DNA of 64,000 nt from Prostheceraeus crozeri (GCA_907163375.1 CAJQUW010005587.1:1-64000); one strand, 5' to 3'. Counted from the stretch's first letter, positions 34,997-47,910 are shown. Numbers and translations are program-made. Notes: a model not told the origin generated them from the sequence alone.

Positions 34997-35391
34997 AAAG
35001 ATATTTTCATTGACTTTACCATGGTGAGCAGAGCACTTTCTACGCTGAGAGAATATCCCATTAACCAGTGCTAAGTACTATAGATTGACCTAGATAGTGA
35101 AATATATGACATGACCTTTGCATGATTGAGTCTTTTCCCACGGACGTCTATATGCCTGTAATTATATCTATAGTTAGAAAAGTATCGATAGTATCAAAAT
35201 CTTGGATTTAATGTCATAGATTTTAGGTTCAGAAGATATAATATTACCTTTCAAATGACAGCATAAATCGTCGGCGCGTAGAGCCAGATTGTTACTGAAA
35301 CTAAAATCTATGATATCAAAAATCCAAGATTTTGATCTGCAAAAGACTCAAATCTATGACAATTTTCTACATAGCCCATGCAGCTCAGAGA

Positions 35392-35600
35392 AGTATGTAA
35401 AATTTCAGATATCTACGAGTCCAAATTGTGAAACATAGGAATCACTTCAATGTCATTTTCACTGGGAATGCGAAGATGGACGGTGAAATGCTCCTACCTC
35501 AATGGTATTACATAGCAAATTAGACGGCCTTAATCATGCAATTAAGGCCGTCTAATTTGGAATTGGAGCTATATAAACGACTTTCATAGAAAAATGACAT
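35392..35600. repeat. Hairpin-bearing dispersed repeat, copy 2
   Basis: Reverse complement of 27003-27215, with the same palindrome (35517-35558). It directly precedes a fragment of the ATAGAG-TIR family. Confidence 0.85.
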
Positions 35601-35649
35601 GTGAAATATCGGCGGACAACCCTACTTACTCAGTAACAATGATGAGCCA

Positions 35650-35990
35650 TATCAACAAGCGTGATTATATCTCTAGGTCTTCCGCTGAAAGAGCAAAGCA
35701 TCATATTCGAAGACTGAGATCATAATTGTAAGTTTGATGTAAATGGGCCTACATTGCTATTCAGATTCAAGAAATAAAACATCAATTTAGTGAATCCCAA
35801 AATGATGCCCATGAAAATTGAACTCATCACTTAAATTTCAGTTAAGGAGTAGAATAAGATCTCAATGTTTCCATGAAGACTTGCATTATCATGCAGTTCA
35901 TGAAATTTCCTTGATGATCAGCTTTATTTCCGCTTAATTAACTAAATAAATACTCACTTCATTTGATATCTAATCACATTTAAACAAGAA
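35650..35990 (+). repeat. Internal fragment F of the ATAGAG-TIR family
   Basis: Resembles the interior of the 42957-43840 copy (shared CACTATTCAGAT-like, TCATGAAGACTT-like and CAGCTTAATTTCCGCTTA-like strings in order) but has neither terminus. Confidence 0.65.
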
Positions 35991-36156
35991 TCGCATTTAA
36001 GTGATCCAAATTTCAGAGGTCGTCAATATAAAGTGGTCAAAGTATTACTTTATACTTTCGCGGGAGGATACAAAGTTTGCATGATTGTGGAGGTGTGGAT
36101 TGTGGAGGAGATTTGACTGAATTGTAACTGTTTGTTGAAATAAGATCAATCAGTAA

Positions 36157-36425
36157 AGTGAAAGATGTGACAGAACAAAGATGGATACAGAAATGGAGAT
36201 GAGTTGTCCATGCTAGTCGCTACCGTGACGACAGATGGTCTAAAAGTTTGAACGAGTGGAGCCCCCGAGGACAAGGGCCCGAGAAGAAGATGGAGGCGCG
36301 ACATGCACAACTTCTATGACTGCGTCAGCTGGGGTGCTGCTGCGCAGAATCGACGCTGTAGGAAGTCATGGGACAAGGCTTTCCCCAAAGCGACGGGATC
36401 AACGCAGGCTGCCCTTAAGTAAATA
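36157..36425 (+). pseudogene. LINE 3' end fragment
   Basis: One frame with a single stop gives a tail starting TEQRWIQKWR and continuing RYRDDRWSKSLNEWSPRG and RRRWRRDMHNFYDC, ending at TAA (36418-36420). The pattern (W-x-GH-like region, DxRW, W-P-x-x-x-x-R-R-P-x-x-R-W-x-D) is the C-terminal signature of RTE/CR1-like reverse transcriptases that lack RNase H. The 5' part is absent, as usual for LINE truncation. Confidence 0.6.
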
Positions 36426-37639
36426 AGTTGAGAGATTGCTCTTTGTGTGATATTGCGGGTTGCTTCCAAGTTTTTCTCAAGTTGCGAATCTGCCTCACAG
36501 ATTAACATAGAAATGACACCACCTAAGAGAGGCTTGGGTATTGAGTTTGGACAAATACTCACGAGGAGAGCTAGCATTTCCTTCTTCTGATGTATTGTTA
36601 ATGTAAATATGCTCCAAACATTGTCTTAAAACGCTTTCACGCGACAACTGATCAAAGCATGTTGTTCATCATAACCATCTGTCATAAATTTCAAACAAAT
36701 GCCCAAAAGATCGATATTTTAAATTATGTGAAATTTAAATTTTGAACTGCCATTTAAAGTAACAAGTTGGTCGAGTTTATAAAGCTGATGTGCAGCAATT
36801 TCCGGGCATCAACAGTGAGAAGAGGGTGGCAGGAACCCCCGGGTTTTCAAGGCTTCAAATAGCCCGTGTAGAACAGTGCTTTAGCAAAGTAAAAAAAGAG
36901 ACGGGCAGCGGAAAGGCTACCTGTGGCATTTGATTGATTTATCCTAGTTTTGTAGACGTTCTCCATGTGTTCAGTATAGCCGTAGATAAAGGAACTTATC
37001 ACAATAGTTATTTGATTGAAAATTATCCATCTGTGAGGGTCATTTTCATTAATTTTGATAGAATGAAAGTAGTCAATCAACATAGAAACTTGATCTACTC
37101 ATTTTCATTTCAGTATGAATCATATTACTTTATAGCAAGATGAAGAGATTGTTAATATGATGACATTTATGATACTACCTCTAATTGAAAATTTCATCTG
37201 ACTCTGATTGATTGACTAAAAAGTTATCGAAGACATGAAAGCCAGCTGTAATTTAAATTAAGAAAATGACAGTTAGAAGTTATGACGATATACAAACAAT
37301 TCTTTCTCACTAGGTGTGGCTGCTTTCATAAGTTGCTTTATCACAACACATAGGATGTATCACTGTTGATTCATATTACTGAGCAGTTTAAATATAGCAA
37401 ACCAACGCAACTATACCAAATCATTCAACGTATGACTGTCAAATTTATGCAATTTCAGTCTAGAAATACTCTGTTAAAATTTTACAATAATTAAAACGCT
37501 TGTGGTTGACTTTTAAGAGGTAGAAAATTATCAGACATAAAATAGAAAGCAATTTTTGCCTGTGTTTAAAAGAAAAACTACTTTCTGTATTGAATTGATT
37601 CTACTACAACATTATGATCATCCGATCGTAATTCATCAT
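36426..37639. other. No feature seen
   Basis: AT-rich, frames below 90 codons, no terminal repeats or motifs recognised. Confidence 0.5.
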
Positions 37640-37795
37640 TTCTATTGCAGCACTAGGATTCATCAAACCTCAACAGATACAACCACGCCTTCCGGCCTCA
37701 TCAGTCTTAGACAGCTTCGAACCAGCGACGGTGGAGCCTGAGAGCATGCCCTCTAACCACAAAGCCACCAGACTATCAGTAGAGAGCGTGAACCA
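37640..37795 (-). mobile_element. tRNA-derived SINE, family 1
   Basis: On the minus strand there is a promoter-like pair: a box A-like TGGCTTTGTGGTTAGAG and, about 40 bases later, a box B-like TGGTTCGAAGC. This is the internal RNA polymerase III promoter of tRNA genes. No full cloverleaf can be folded with confidence, so a SINE head or tRNA pseudogene is more likely than a working tRNA gene. Confidence 0.5.
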
Positions 37796-38363
37796 CTTGT
37801 TAAGTTAGCTCTTTACAGCAGGCAGCTGAAGTGCGGACGTTGCCAGGGAAATTGTCGACGTATCGGTGTGGGCATGGGGACATTGTCACCGACACCTTAA
37901 AGCACAAAGGTTAGGTAAAAATTCAATTAATGGATATCAACTGTAAATATAATTCAACAGGGTTCCATACATATGAATCCAAAAATTAAATTCCACTTAG
38001 GGGGCATCACCATCAACGTTGTATAATCACACTCATTGATCGGCAACAATCACAGTCTTTCTTTTTGTGCAGCACACATAGGTCATAATTGTGTGAAAAA
38101 TTGTGATATTAGTAGCTATATTGTCATAGATACTTATACAATTGCGATTGTTTGCATACAAAGAAAAATCAGCGGTTTGCAAAATGCATCATAATAGGAA
38201 CAGATGAGTCACATCAAACAATAGTGAGGGAAAAGTAAGTGCAAAATTTAAAAGTTCTAGGTAAGGTGCGAAGCACGGAATTTCGCAGACATTCTTCAGT
38301 AGACGATAGTTAATGCAAATGCGACGTTCGGCGATATTATCAGCTGTGCAGTTTCACTGTGAA
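37796..38363. other. No feature seen
   Basis: AT-rich sequence; nothing recognisable beyond short frames. Confidence 0.5.
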
Positions 38364-38965
38364 TTAGAAAAATGCTCGTTTGTCCATCATATGCAACGCT
38401 TCAGACCAATGATTATTAATCCTATCGAAACATGGGCACGCATAGTCGAAGAGAGAGCGTATGTACGAACAATGCAGACGATGAAACTCATCCCAGTCCG
38501 AGAAGCAGGAGAGACTACGCAAACCATGTAGACGTGATGATGCTTTCTTCTTAATTGCAGTGACGTGAGATCTGAAGCCTAAGTCATCATCGATGGTGGC
38601 ACCAAGAATGCTCAATGAATTCACAATTTGAAAAGGAAGGAAAACATCAATTCTCGGAGTAGAGCGTCTTTGAGTGAATGTGATCTTGCACCTTCTAGAG
38701 TTTGTACGGAGATTATTCTTGAAGCACCAATCATTTATATGCTCACCTTCACGAGTGATAATTTCAGTAGGATTGCTACCTCGCAACAATGGAATTATCA
38801 TATACTTATCATCAGCATATTTCACCAGCTTTGTTTCATGGCATATAGGCATCAAAATTCCGACAAAAGAAATGAAAGTGGACCTAGCGTAGACACCTGA
38901 ACCACACCGGATGATACTGCATTCGGCTCAGTAAAACTACCTTCGACGAGGACAACATTACGACT
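38364..38965 (-). pseudogene. LINE reverse transcriptase palm fragment
   Basis: The minus-strand frame 38855-38364 begins near MPICHETKLVKYADDKYMI, with the YADD active-site box, then INDWCFKNNLRTN, ILGATIDDDL and FDYACPCFDRI, the usual palm-to-thumb order of CR1/Jockey/BovB-like LINEs. Upstream (38965-38860), in other frames, SGVVQVSTLGPLSFLL matches the conserved box G(V/I)PQGS-x-LGPLLF, with substitutions. So at least one frameshift separates the boxes. The C-terminus runs out at 38364 without the 3' part. Confidence 0.8.
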
Positions 38966-39289
38966 GAACTCCAAAAACTATGGAGCGGAGAAACTGCACA
39001 ACAATCGGTCAATACCGATTATTTTGAAATTAAAATCACTTCATAATTTACATATCTGACACATTAAACAGAAAAATAACAAGCATAATAAACATCTACT
39101 AAGCAGCATGTCTATCGTAAACGCTTGGAATCAATATTACGAGTACTAAAGGGATCGTGAGCCGGGTCTAGAGATGCCGCAACTATCTATGCTTCTACTC
39201 AGGGCAACAAACAGGGGCAGAGGTGCTCATGTGTACTTACAGAGCAATTTCCAGATGGTAGAAAAAAGAACTAAGTCGAAACACACAGC

Positions 39290-39520
39290 CTCATGTCTCA
39301 TTGACACAACCTCCCTCGAAAGCAATGGGTCCGACTGAACCGACTCCGCTCCAACACCGCGCGCGTGGCCTCCAGCGACGGGGCTTTCGACAGTCCTCTT
39401 CTGTGCTTGTGGTCATCTAGCTCCAACAGTGGAGCACATCATTTCGCAATGCTGAGTCCACAGATCTCCTGGTGACCTGCGTCTCCTTTGCGTTCCTGCT
39501 GACTTAGGACATTGGCTCTA
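39290..39520 (+). pseudogene. LINE C-terminal cysteine tail
   Basis: Successive frames give WVRLNRLRSNTARV and then CACGHLAPTVEHIISQC followed by a stop. C-x-C-G-x(5-7)-T-V-E-H-x-x-x-x-C is a standard C-terminal zinc knuckle of non-LTR retrotransposons. It lies on the opposite strand to the neighbouring palm fragment, so it belongs to a different insertion. Confidence 0.65.
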
Positions 39521-42334
39521 AGCGCAAAAAATTGAACTTTGATTATGTGTGTTTGGCATTCGAATATATAATATATATAACACGTATGATATATGATGAT
39601 AGTACAATCATAAAACAGAACTAAGGAGTCAATGAAGCAAAGTTTCCTAGATTATCATTGTAGTTGCAGAATTTTCAGAAATTCATAATCTCTTCGATTG
39701 ATTAGATAGGTATTCACTGAATACCCTGCCCTGTGCATTATTAACAACCACGCTGTTAATGTTATGTTCAAACAACAAGTAGATAAATGTCGACAGAATT
39801 AATAGGAATGTGCCAATCTGCACATATATTCGCATATTTCAGTAGTCACAATTCTCAATTTGAGTAGAACAACCAGCACTTGTTATTAAAAGCATTTTGT
39901 TGACATTCCTTTGATCGAGGGCATTGTTTTGATGTCTAAATCTCTAAAAAAATGAAATGGCAACTTCCAGTTTGCTTCATATATCAAGTTTGTATCATTT
40001 GAAATAGACATTCATTAAAAATGAAATTTAGTAATACATTAAACAGTTTTCTCCAAATGTTGACTAAATGCATCTCTCAAGTTGAAATCTCCTGTTCCAT
40101 TTAGATTTAGAACAGTTGAGAATGTGAAGTTTTTGAAAAACTATGACTTTTGACATCATTTTATGCGCCCCTACATTACTTAGACAGAGTTTCACTCATC
40201 GAATGTCAAGTTAATTCAAAATCTTTGTTTGAAGTGATTAGAAACACAAAGTAACATTTAATATTTTTGTTAATTCAATATACTTTGAAATTGAAGTTTC
40301 AATGAATTCTAGTCAAACTGAAGTTTTTGAAACATATCGAGGATTAGTTCACATAAGTTTTCCACTTTTGCATATTAACAAAGAAAAAATCAATGAGTAC
40401 AAAAAATGACAGTTCCAAGGGTGCATATTAAAACAAAAGCGCATGCAAGGATGAGAATATCAAAAATACCTCTACTTCTATCAAATATACAATATATTAA
40501 TAATTTTCAATGATTAGTTGCTCCGTATGTGATCAATACTAGAACAGTAGTGCAGCACAACACATCGATGCGCTTTTCGCATAACGGAGAAGCCTAATGC
40601 CGCAAAATGACAGTCATGGCGAAGTTCTTAAAGAAACAGGTCAAACAACGCGATGAAATTCGTTCTTTTGTTCGTTTGGCGTCCATTCTTCATCATGTTG
40701 AACTGAGTAGTGATGAGAACTATCAGATAATCGACACTGTTAAGGACAGTCATTAGCACTTTGTTAATATTTCAAGAGGAAATGTCACTTCTCATTAAGT
40801 CTTGCCATCCATTCAATGCCTATCTTAAAATTTTGTTTGCATGTTCCAAGAATTGAGATCTCCGTTGACGAGTTGATAAACGGTATGTCACTTGATGAGC
40901 AATAAAAAGTTACTCATGGAAGAATCGATGCCTGGTGTGTCGACTGACTTTTGAAAGTGGACAGGTACAGAAAGTGAAGTTTTCAATTCAGCTTATGCAT
41001 AAAAATGTCAATTACAGTAAAACCATGTTGTGCATTTTACAAATCTATGTCAACTGTTACACGATGCTAACTATTTGCGTGATCTTAAAACAGGCTAAAA
41101 TAAGTTGGAGAATAGATATCAATCTGACACATGAAATAAACAAACGCATAATATTGTAAATACAATTTTTGAAAAATTCTATTATATGGTTATAATTAAG
41201 CTTCGGATTTATATTCGCTTAAAATGTGAAAAATATGCATTAATTTTGTTGAAATATTGGAATAAAATATTCGATTTGCCGCTTAAATATTCGTATAAAA
41301 TATTCGACAAAAATAGGGAAAATCCAATCGTTTTTGAACAGAAGCTGTTTATATAATGAATCAAAACAAATCAAAGTAGATTCATCTGCACAAATAAGTG
41401 AATTTTAATGGGTTTTTTTCAGTTAGTCTGAGTTGTTCGTTCGACGCGCTTCACACTGTTGTATCAACGCAACCAAGCACATATACTTACTTGCAATTGT
41501 AGCAAGCATGTCAAAAAGGATAAGGTTTCTGACATTTTAAGGCGACTGACTGTACAGTGTAATAATTACTCGAATATTTACTAAATATACGAATATATAT
41601 TTCATATTTGCTATAAATATTCGATTAAATATCATAATATGCACTTATGGGATATCCAAACGTTAGTTATAATATAAAATTGAAAATATAATATATATTC
41701 AATGTCTCTGAATCCCCCTCATCAGAGACTAATTGGAAAAGATTAATCCAGTATATCAAATCTCTTGACCAACCAGTGATATAAAGAAATAATTGCCTCA
41801 AAACCATACAACTCTTGACTGAATCACCACATATGATGAGTTTGATACAGACCAATATTCTTCAACAGATATACAGACATGCAACAGATGCTGAAAATCA
41901 GTCCAAGTCTGCCATTCGCATCAATATCGCAATTCATTGTTTCACAAGAATTATGAAGTCATGGTCTTTATTTGTCTTACAGAGTGGTGTTGACTTTTTT
42001 TGTAATAAATGACCTTGAAAATGAATCAGTTTCACTAACTTGATCTAATCACTTGAGAATGCAATATATCGAAGCATTTGATTAAGTATCCTAAAAACGC
42101 ATTTATATAATTTACTGAATAATCTCAATTGTTTGATAATTACATTAGTTTTTAACTTTCTTTCTGTATCCATAATTATTTCCAAAATGTTAACAGCGCT
42201 CCTTGACGAACTAATTGAATACTGGCTATGCTTACGCCTGATACGAAAATGAGACTGGCGAATGTTGACAATGTGATTGGCCATTGATTAAAAGCACCTT
42301 CTACAATCAGATCAATCACAGGAAAATGCAGCAA
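39521..42334. other. No gene seen
   Basis: About 2.8 kb of AT-rich DNA with frames up to 74 codons. No repeats shared with other parts of the window were noticed. Confidence 0.5.
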
Positions 42335-42418
42335 GCGCTAGAGATTGTCTCTCTTTGACTCGCCATGCATTAGGTACTCCAGTGCTCGTATTAAGCACGG
42401 AGCATACGAGCCTCAACC
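42335..42418. repeat. Short diverged repeat, pair with 46.1 kb
   Basis: Reverse complement resembles 46089-46190 (shared GAGGCTCGT, TTAATACGAG and CAAAGAGAGAC in the same order). Function unknown. Confidence 0.5.
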
Positions 42419-42721
42419 GTCATGCATTAATGTACCAAGTTAAAAATGCATGTCTTGACTCAATTTGTCTCCATGATAAATCCGTCAAATGAATCTGTTA
42501 TTCACACCGCTCAATGAAAAATTGATTTTCTTGCTTTTATGTCCAGTTCTAGCCATAGCCATTATTATTGAGGAATGTCATCTCTAGACCCAAGCATGCA
42601 TTTTAAGAATATGTGAACTTAGTTCGTAGTTTTGTTTCTATTGTTCTGGATTGGACTACGATTGGCATTTTATAGTCAACCCAAAAATAGAAGAGCAATG
42701 ATGCTACTAAAAGGAATAATC

Positions 42722-42900
42722 ATAGAGTAAATATATTTAGGTAGAGTGTTAACTCAGCATTTATTAAATCCCCAATGAAATTGATACGAAACCAAGCAGG
42801 AACGTAATCTCCGCAAAAAATGAATCTTTTGATATAAAACTTTTCATTGTATACAGATACTTTCTTGAGTCAACACTCTACCTATATATTCCTACTCTAT
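42722..42900 (+). mobile_element. ATAGAG-TIR family, deletion derivative B
   Basis: A 179 bp copy with both complete termini (ATAGAGTAAATATATTTAGG and, on the other strand, ATAGAGTAGGAATATATAGG) but almost no interior. It retains the ACGTAATCTCCGCAAAAAA string found near one end of the long copies, so it arose by internal deletion. Confidence 0.85.
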
Positions 42901-42956
42901 GGGTGTAATATTATATTGAAAAATTTCATGAAATGATGGTTCTCCAGTTGCTGCCC

Positions 42957-43840
42957 ATAGAGTAAATATATTTAGGTAGAGTGGTAACTCCGCATTTATT
43001 AAATCCCCAATGTGTAGCCATACACTTTCGATTTTATTAAATAAACTCAAAGGAGATACAGATGGTATTGTCACCAAATGTGAGTTATGCATATTTTTGC
43101 AGTTTTGAAGAAATTGCCACGGAATTGAGTGATCATTATTGAAATGCAGAAGGGATGATGGTATTTTACAGATTCTCATGACAGGCTTGGAGATTTAATG
43201 TTTGCTAATTTAGCAATTCGATAAGTTCCTATTACTTTCATACTCAACCTCAAGAGCATTTTCTTAAGCGTGATCATATCACAGGCAACCTGCCACTTGC
43301 AGAGCAAAATCCCATAATCAAAGGCAATGATTTCAATTGAATTTGAAAGATGTAAATGGATCCACATCACTATTCAGATCCAAGAAATGAAACATCGAAT
43401 TTTGTGAATCATAAAATCATGCCGGTGAAAATTGAATTAAAAACCTGAAATTTCAGCCAAGAAAGCACGAATGATAGCACGAATCGCGACTTTTTCATGA
43501 AGACTTTCATTATAATACGAATCATGAAATTCCTTTGATAATCAGCTTAATTTCCGCTTAGTTACGATGCTTATTAGCAAATATTCATTCCTTTTGATAT
43601 CCAACTTGCTTCATACTACTTATATAGGGACGTCATGTCGGTAGTATTAAATTGGCAAATTTTGACTTTTTTCAAAAGTACTCAAATAATTAAATTTTAC
43701 AAATAATACAATTTTTGGACCACGGGAACGCAATCTCCGCAAAAAACTGACTATAAAAATATAAAAATTTCATATAAAAATTTTCACTGTTTACAGATAC
43801 TTTTTTGAGTCGACACTCTACCTACATATCCCTACTCTAT
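42957..43840 (+). mobile_element. ATAGAG-TIR family, long copy C
   Basis: An 884 bp copy with imperfect terminal inverted repeats of about 35 bp ending in GGTAGAGTG-type sequence. No transposase frame; minus-strand frames of 64-95 codons inside it are not shared with the other copies. It sits only 56 bp from derivative B. Confidence 0.85.
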
Positions 43841-44253
43841 GCAGTGTACATGTCTTCGTTGCTTTCATTTTCCCAGTTTTTTTCATGAACCTAAATATAA
43901 ATCACGATAGTAGGCAGCTATCGGTTCATCGAATAAGATCCAAAATGCGTCATAGGTCTATAATTTTTTTTAAAAAATCCACCTTATTACTCAGCAGTAG
44001 TTAATTTGCTTACAGATGACATCACGTAGGCCATGCAGCATTCGGTTATGTAATCAATATTAAACTTTTCGAATGATTCTTGGCAATTGCATTCATGCTG
44101 CTGCCTCTGAAGTGTAAATTCTCTTTTATGACGAAGAATAACTATGTGGTTTCGTTATATTTATGTGGTTTTCATAGATAGTTGACGAGGGTTATAAATA
44201 GCTTTACGAAAACCGCATATGTAGTTTTATTTTCTGAAAATGCTAGGAATACA

Positions 44254-44935
44254 TAGAATTCTATATTGACAACAAAGGTCTGTCGTAGTTCATGTAATAT
44301 CGAAAGAGAATGACAGCTATTAAGTCAATACAAGACACCAACACCCTTGATTCCCCGACCGCACTCGCCTGACCTAGGAATCGAACCGAAGTCCGCGGTG
44401 GAGACGAGCTCGCACCTTCTTCATTAGGCCACGCTGACGGTTCAAAAGGAATGCGAGTGAAGGCAGAAGTCATCTCTAAGTGATATCGACAGCATATTGT
44501 CCTATTATTATTGACAGAATGCTAACAGCGTTCATAATGCAGCGAGACAGCATATCAGCATGTCATACGACTACGTCACAGTGTAGATTGACAACAAAGG
44601 TCTGTCGTAGTTCATGTAATATCGAAAGAGAATGACAGCTATTAAGTCGTATGACATGCTGATATGCTGTCTCGCTGCATTATGAACGCTGTTAGCGTTC
44701 TGTCAATAATAATAGGACAATATGCTGTCGATATCACTTAGAGATGACTTCTGCCTTCACTCGCATTCCTTTTGAACCGTCAGCGTGGCCTAGTGAAGAA
44801 GGTGCGAGCTCGTCTCCACCGCGGACTTCGGTTCGATTCCTGGGTCAGGCGAGTGCGGTCGGGGTATTAATGGTGTTGGTGTCTTGTATTGACTTAATAG
44901 CTGTCATTCTCTTTCGATATTAGAATTCTATATAT
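44254..44935. mobile_element. Snapback pair of tRNA-derived SINEs, family 2
   Basis: Two arms of about 260 bp (44299-44558 and 44649-44919) are near-perfect reverse complements. Each holds a tRNA-like promoter: in the right arm TGGCCTAGTGAAG (44786) and GGTTCGATTCC (44830-44840); in the left arm the same on the minus strand. The 90 bp centre repeats, in direct orientation, a 60 bp module also present just before the left arm (TTGACAACAAAGGTCTGTCG, 44266 and 44590). A related copy lies at 60.1 kb. Confidence 0.75.
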
Positions 44936-46088
44936 ACATGAAATAGAATGATATAATAATTAAGTAATATTTGAATTTTTAATGCAATGTCTGTATCTGA
45001 ACAATTTGCATTCTCATTGAGTACTGAACTAAAGATGGCAGCAGCAGCAGGAAAACAGAAGCGACCTCTCAGGGGCAAAGTACATAGAGAATAGTGAAAA
45101 AGGAAAACGTGACATTTCTGAGATGCTCACTTCCTCCAGCGATTCACATAACGTTGCCCCTGAGAGTAAAAAACCAAGAAGTGATGACTCTGGAAGTGTT
45201 ATTAATTTCACTTACTGTCATAATGTGATTATCAACTTGTAAGGTTTCAGATTTGTTGTTAATGTTCCAAAACAAGCAGTTATACTTATATTTTCCTACG
45301 TTTTTCCATGAATCATAAAGTAATCCTCCATGGGCAATAAAGTGGTCTCCATGCATAAAAAAGTTAACCAGATAGCATAAAGTAAAACTTTATATCTATG
45401 TTTGTTTTCAATTATCTATGTAATACTTTCTGATCTGAAAATAAAGTACTTTATATCACGATGATGCATGACATCTGAATTCAGATAAAGTTTAATTAAT
45501 TTTTTGGTCCAAACTTCAGACTTCGTTTTGCTTTATGTGATACGGTAATGATCTTTCTCCTTTTCACTCTAAATTTGAAGCATTTTGGCATGTTATCTAC
45601 ACTTTTGGAAGTTGTTTTCACGCAACAATTTCTCACATATAAGCATAAATACTAATTGTGTGATAAAAAGCTGATCACCTTTGAATATGAAGTGAATTTC
45701 AAACTACAGCAAGTTATTCAGTGTCACATAAATTCCTCTTGAGTTTTGCAGTTTTTGTCGAATAAAATTGATTCTTTAATTACAACAAACATTAGACAAG
45801 GCAGGCGTCCCGTTTTCTTCCTGCAGACCAAGCAAGGCTGATCAGTTCATCCATTTTTACATCTCAAATGCATTGGAAAAGTCATATTTCTACCATTTTT
45901 CTTCACAAAGTGTGGTCAAAGACACTGGATATCAACCAAAAATGGAATCTTCAAAATCGGATCAATTAGATGTGAAGCAACAATGCTTTTCATCAAGAAT
46001 ATAATGTGTATCATTATTGGTTTCATCGTTCCTTCTGCGTTGCGATAACAGTAGCAGAGTAGTAGTAGTCCATAGTAGTAGTAGTAGT
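44936..46088. other. No gene seen
   Basis: AT-rich; short frames only. An imperfect AGT/GTA repeat lies at about 46050-46090. Confidence 0.5.
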
Positions 46089-46190
46089 TGAGGCTCGTGT
46101 GCTCGTTAATACGAGGTACTTCTGCAATGTGCGCGCTTGGCCAATCATACAGGCCAAAGAGAGACGAATATCTATGTCAATCTCTAGCGG
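46089..46190. repeat. Short diverged repeat, pair with 42.3 kb
   Basis: Inverted relative of 42335-42418, containing GAGGCTCGT and CAAAGAGAGACG. Confidence 0.5.
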
Positions 46191-46426
46191 TTGCTACCGT
46201 TGCATACTGTGGCTGGGGTAGGATTATGTCCGCTCTGGACTAACCCACGCGCAAATGAATCTATCTCTGTGTGCTTGCGCAATTTAACTTAACTAAAACA
46301 TTAAACTTAAAAGATTTATTCAAAAAAATGGTAGGTTGATCCTTTTTATGATTGATTTGGCGCTTCTAATGAAAATCTGATGTCACGCTTGATTGCGCAC
46401 AACAACACGGATTGCAAGAACATGAT

Positions 46427-46779
46427 ATAATAATAATAATAATAATGAATGTATATTTTGCCAAATGAAAATCGATGGATTACATCAAATCAACAAGTGG
46501 TTACAAATGACTAGAAGTCAAGTGAAGAGATATTGCATACAATGTACTTGTAGAGTAATTCGCACATTTAGAAGTCGGAATTAAAGCTTTGGTTTTGGAC
46601 ATTCGTAATTGTAGATTTCGCAAGCCTTCAGAAAGAACGAATCACCACGTCGTTTCGTGCGACGATAAGGCAACAGGAATCTACCAGAAGATGATATTGG
46701 AGGTAACAGATCATTAAGAATGTGATTTTCTGATCCTGACAATTCAAGGAACCTTAGTCACCTTTGAGGTAAGGGACAT
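46427..46779 (-). mobile_element. 5'-truncated LINE, copy 1, (ATT)n tail
   Basis: Near-identical to 56597-56963. On the minus strand it encodes the end of a LINE protein (RFLLPYRRTKRRGDSFFL... in the cleaner copy) followed by a short 3' UTR and an (ATT)n tail at 46427-46446. The 5' border is at AAGGGACAT, exactly as in the other copy. Confidence 0.8.
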
Positions 46780-47910
46780 AAGCAGTCCTTCCGACAGTCA
46801 GCACCACAGATGACACGATGAACACGCTTCTGAAAGATGACGAGAATGACCAAAGTAAAACTTGGGAATCACAAACGAAAATCAATTTCTGCATTTCAAA
46901 TGTATTGGAATATTCATATTTGCAAATAAAGTACAATATTTTTCTCATTTCTTCACGGAACGTGGTCAAGGTCAATAGATGTCAAGCAATTAAATAATCT
47001 TGAAAATTGGTCAATGACTGATGCATCTTGATGGCAAACTGTATTTCCCTCAACACAATTTCCTCACTTTTACCGCTGTTATTTTCGACCTTCTTGCTCG
47101 TTGTGCCGAACAAGCATCCGACTGATCTGAGAACAAACAGAAAACAAAAATGATTTGAAATTAAACTTCCTGTATCAGAAACAATCCCACACTTCATAAG
47201 ACTTGACACGCAAATAGATAATTACGACCCTCAAACAGGGACATTTCCTTGAGGAGCACATCAAAGTATGAAGCGTTTCGATGCTGATGCCAAAAGTACA
47301 AATGTAATCCCCAATCGCCGATGTTTTCACATTTGTCATTTTGGCTGTGCACCAAAAATGGAAGCATTGGAACTTGAAGGAACATTCTGGAAGGGTGAAG
47401 GTGAATTTACAACCAGTATACCAACATCAGAAAAAAGGTACACCTTCATCTTTTCTGGTGGAGACAAAGCTCGCGTTGGATTTATCATGCGGGAAAGAGT
47501 GGCTGAAAATATCCTTTTTTGAGCTGATATCAGAGCTGGTATCATGGACAGCTAGAATACTATCACCTCAACTGATCGCTAAGGAAATTTATCAAATTTC
47601 CAATACCGCTGGAGGTCTATGATCCGGCAATGATAATTTTACACAGCTTCCTATAAATTATTTAGCGACTATGATTTCATCTTACACATAGACATTTTAA
47701 AAGTTATAAAATGTCAAGGCAGAGACAGCTAATAATCATATAAGTAGACTTTCTATGGTATTGTTAATTTCTATTGCTATAATGCAATGTCAAAAGCTAT
47801 GACAATCAAGCCATTGAAATCCATAGACAAATTTTTAATATCAGAAACATTGCTTTGATAACAAACACAAGTAGTAGAACATCGCAGAAATTGTTAACAA
47901 GTGCGTAAGA
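46780..47910. other. No gene supported
   Basis: Several overlapping frames of 60-93 codons occur at 47190-47620, but none is recognised, and they overlap on both strands, which is typical of chance. No repeats noted. Confidence 0.45.

Noticed and set aside
44783-44850. Possible functional tRNA gene
   Set aside because: Boxes A and B are good but the acceptor stem and anticodon arm do not fold convincingly, and the segment is part of a repeated SINE unit.
47190-47620. Cluster of overlapping 63-93 codon frames on both strands
   Set aside because: Overlap in several frames with no conserved motif is a sign of local low stop density, not of genes.
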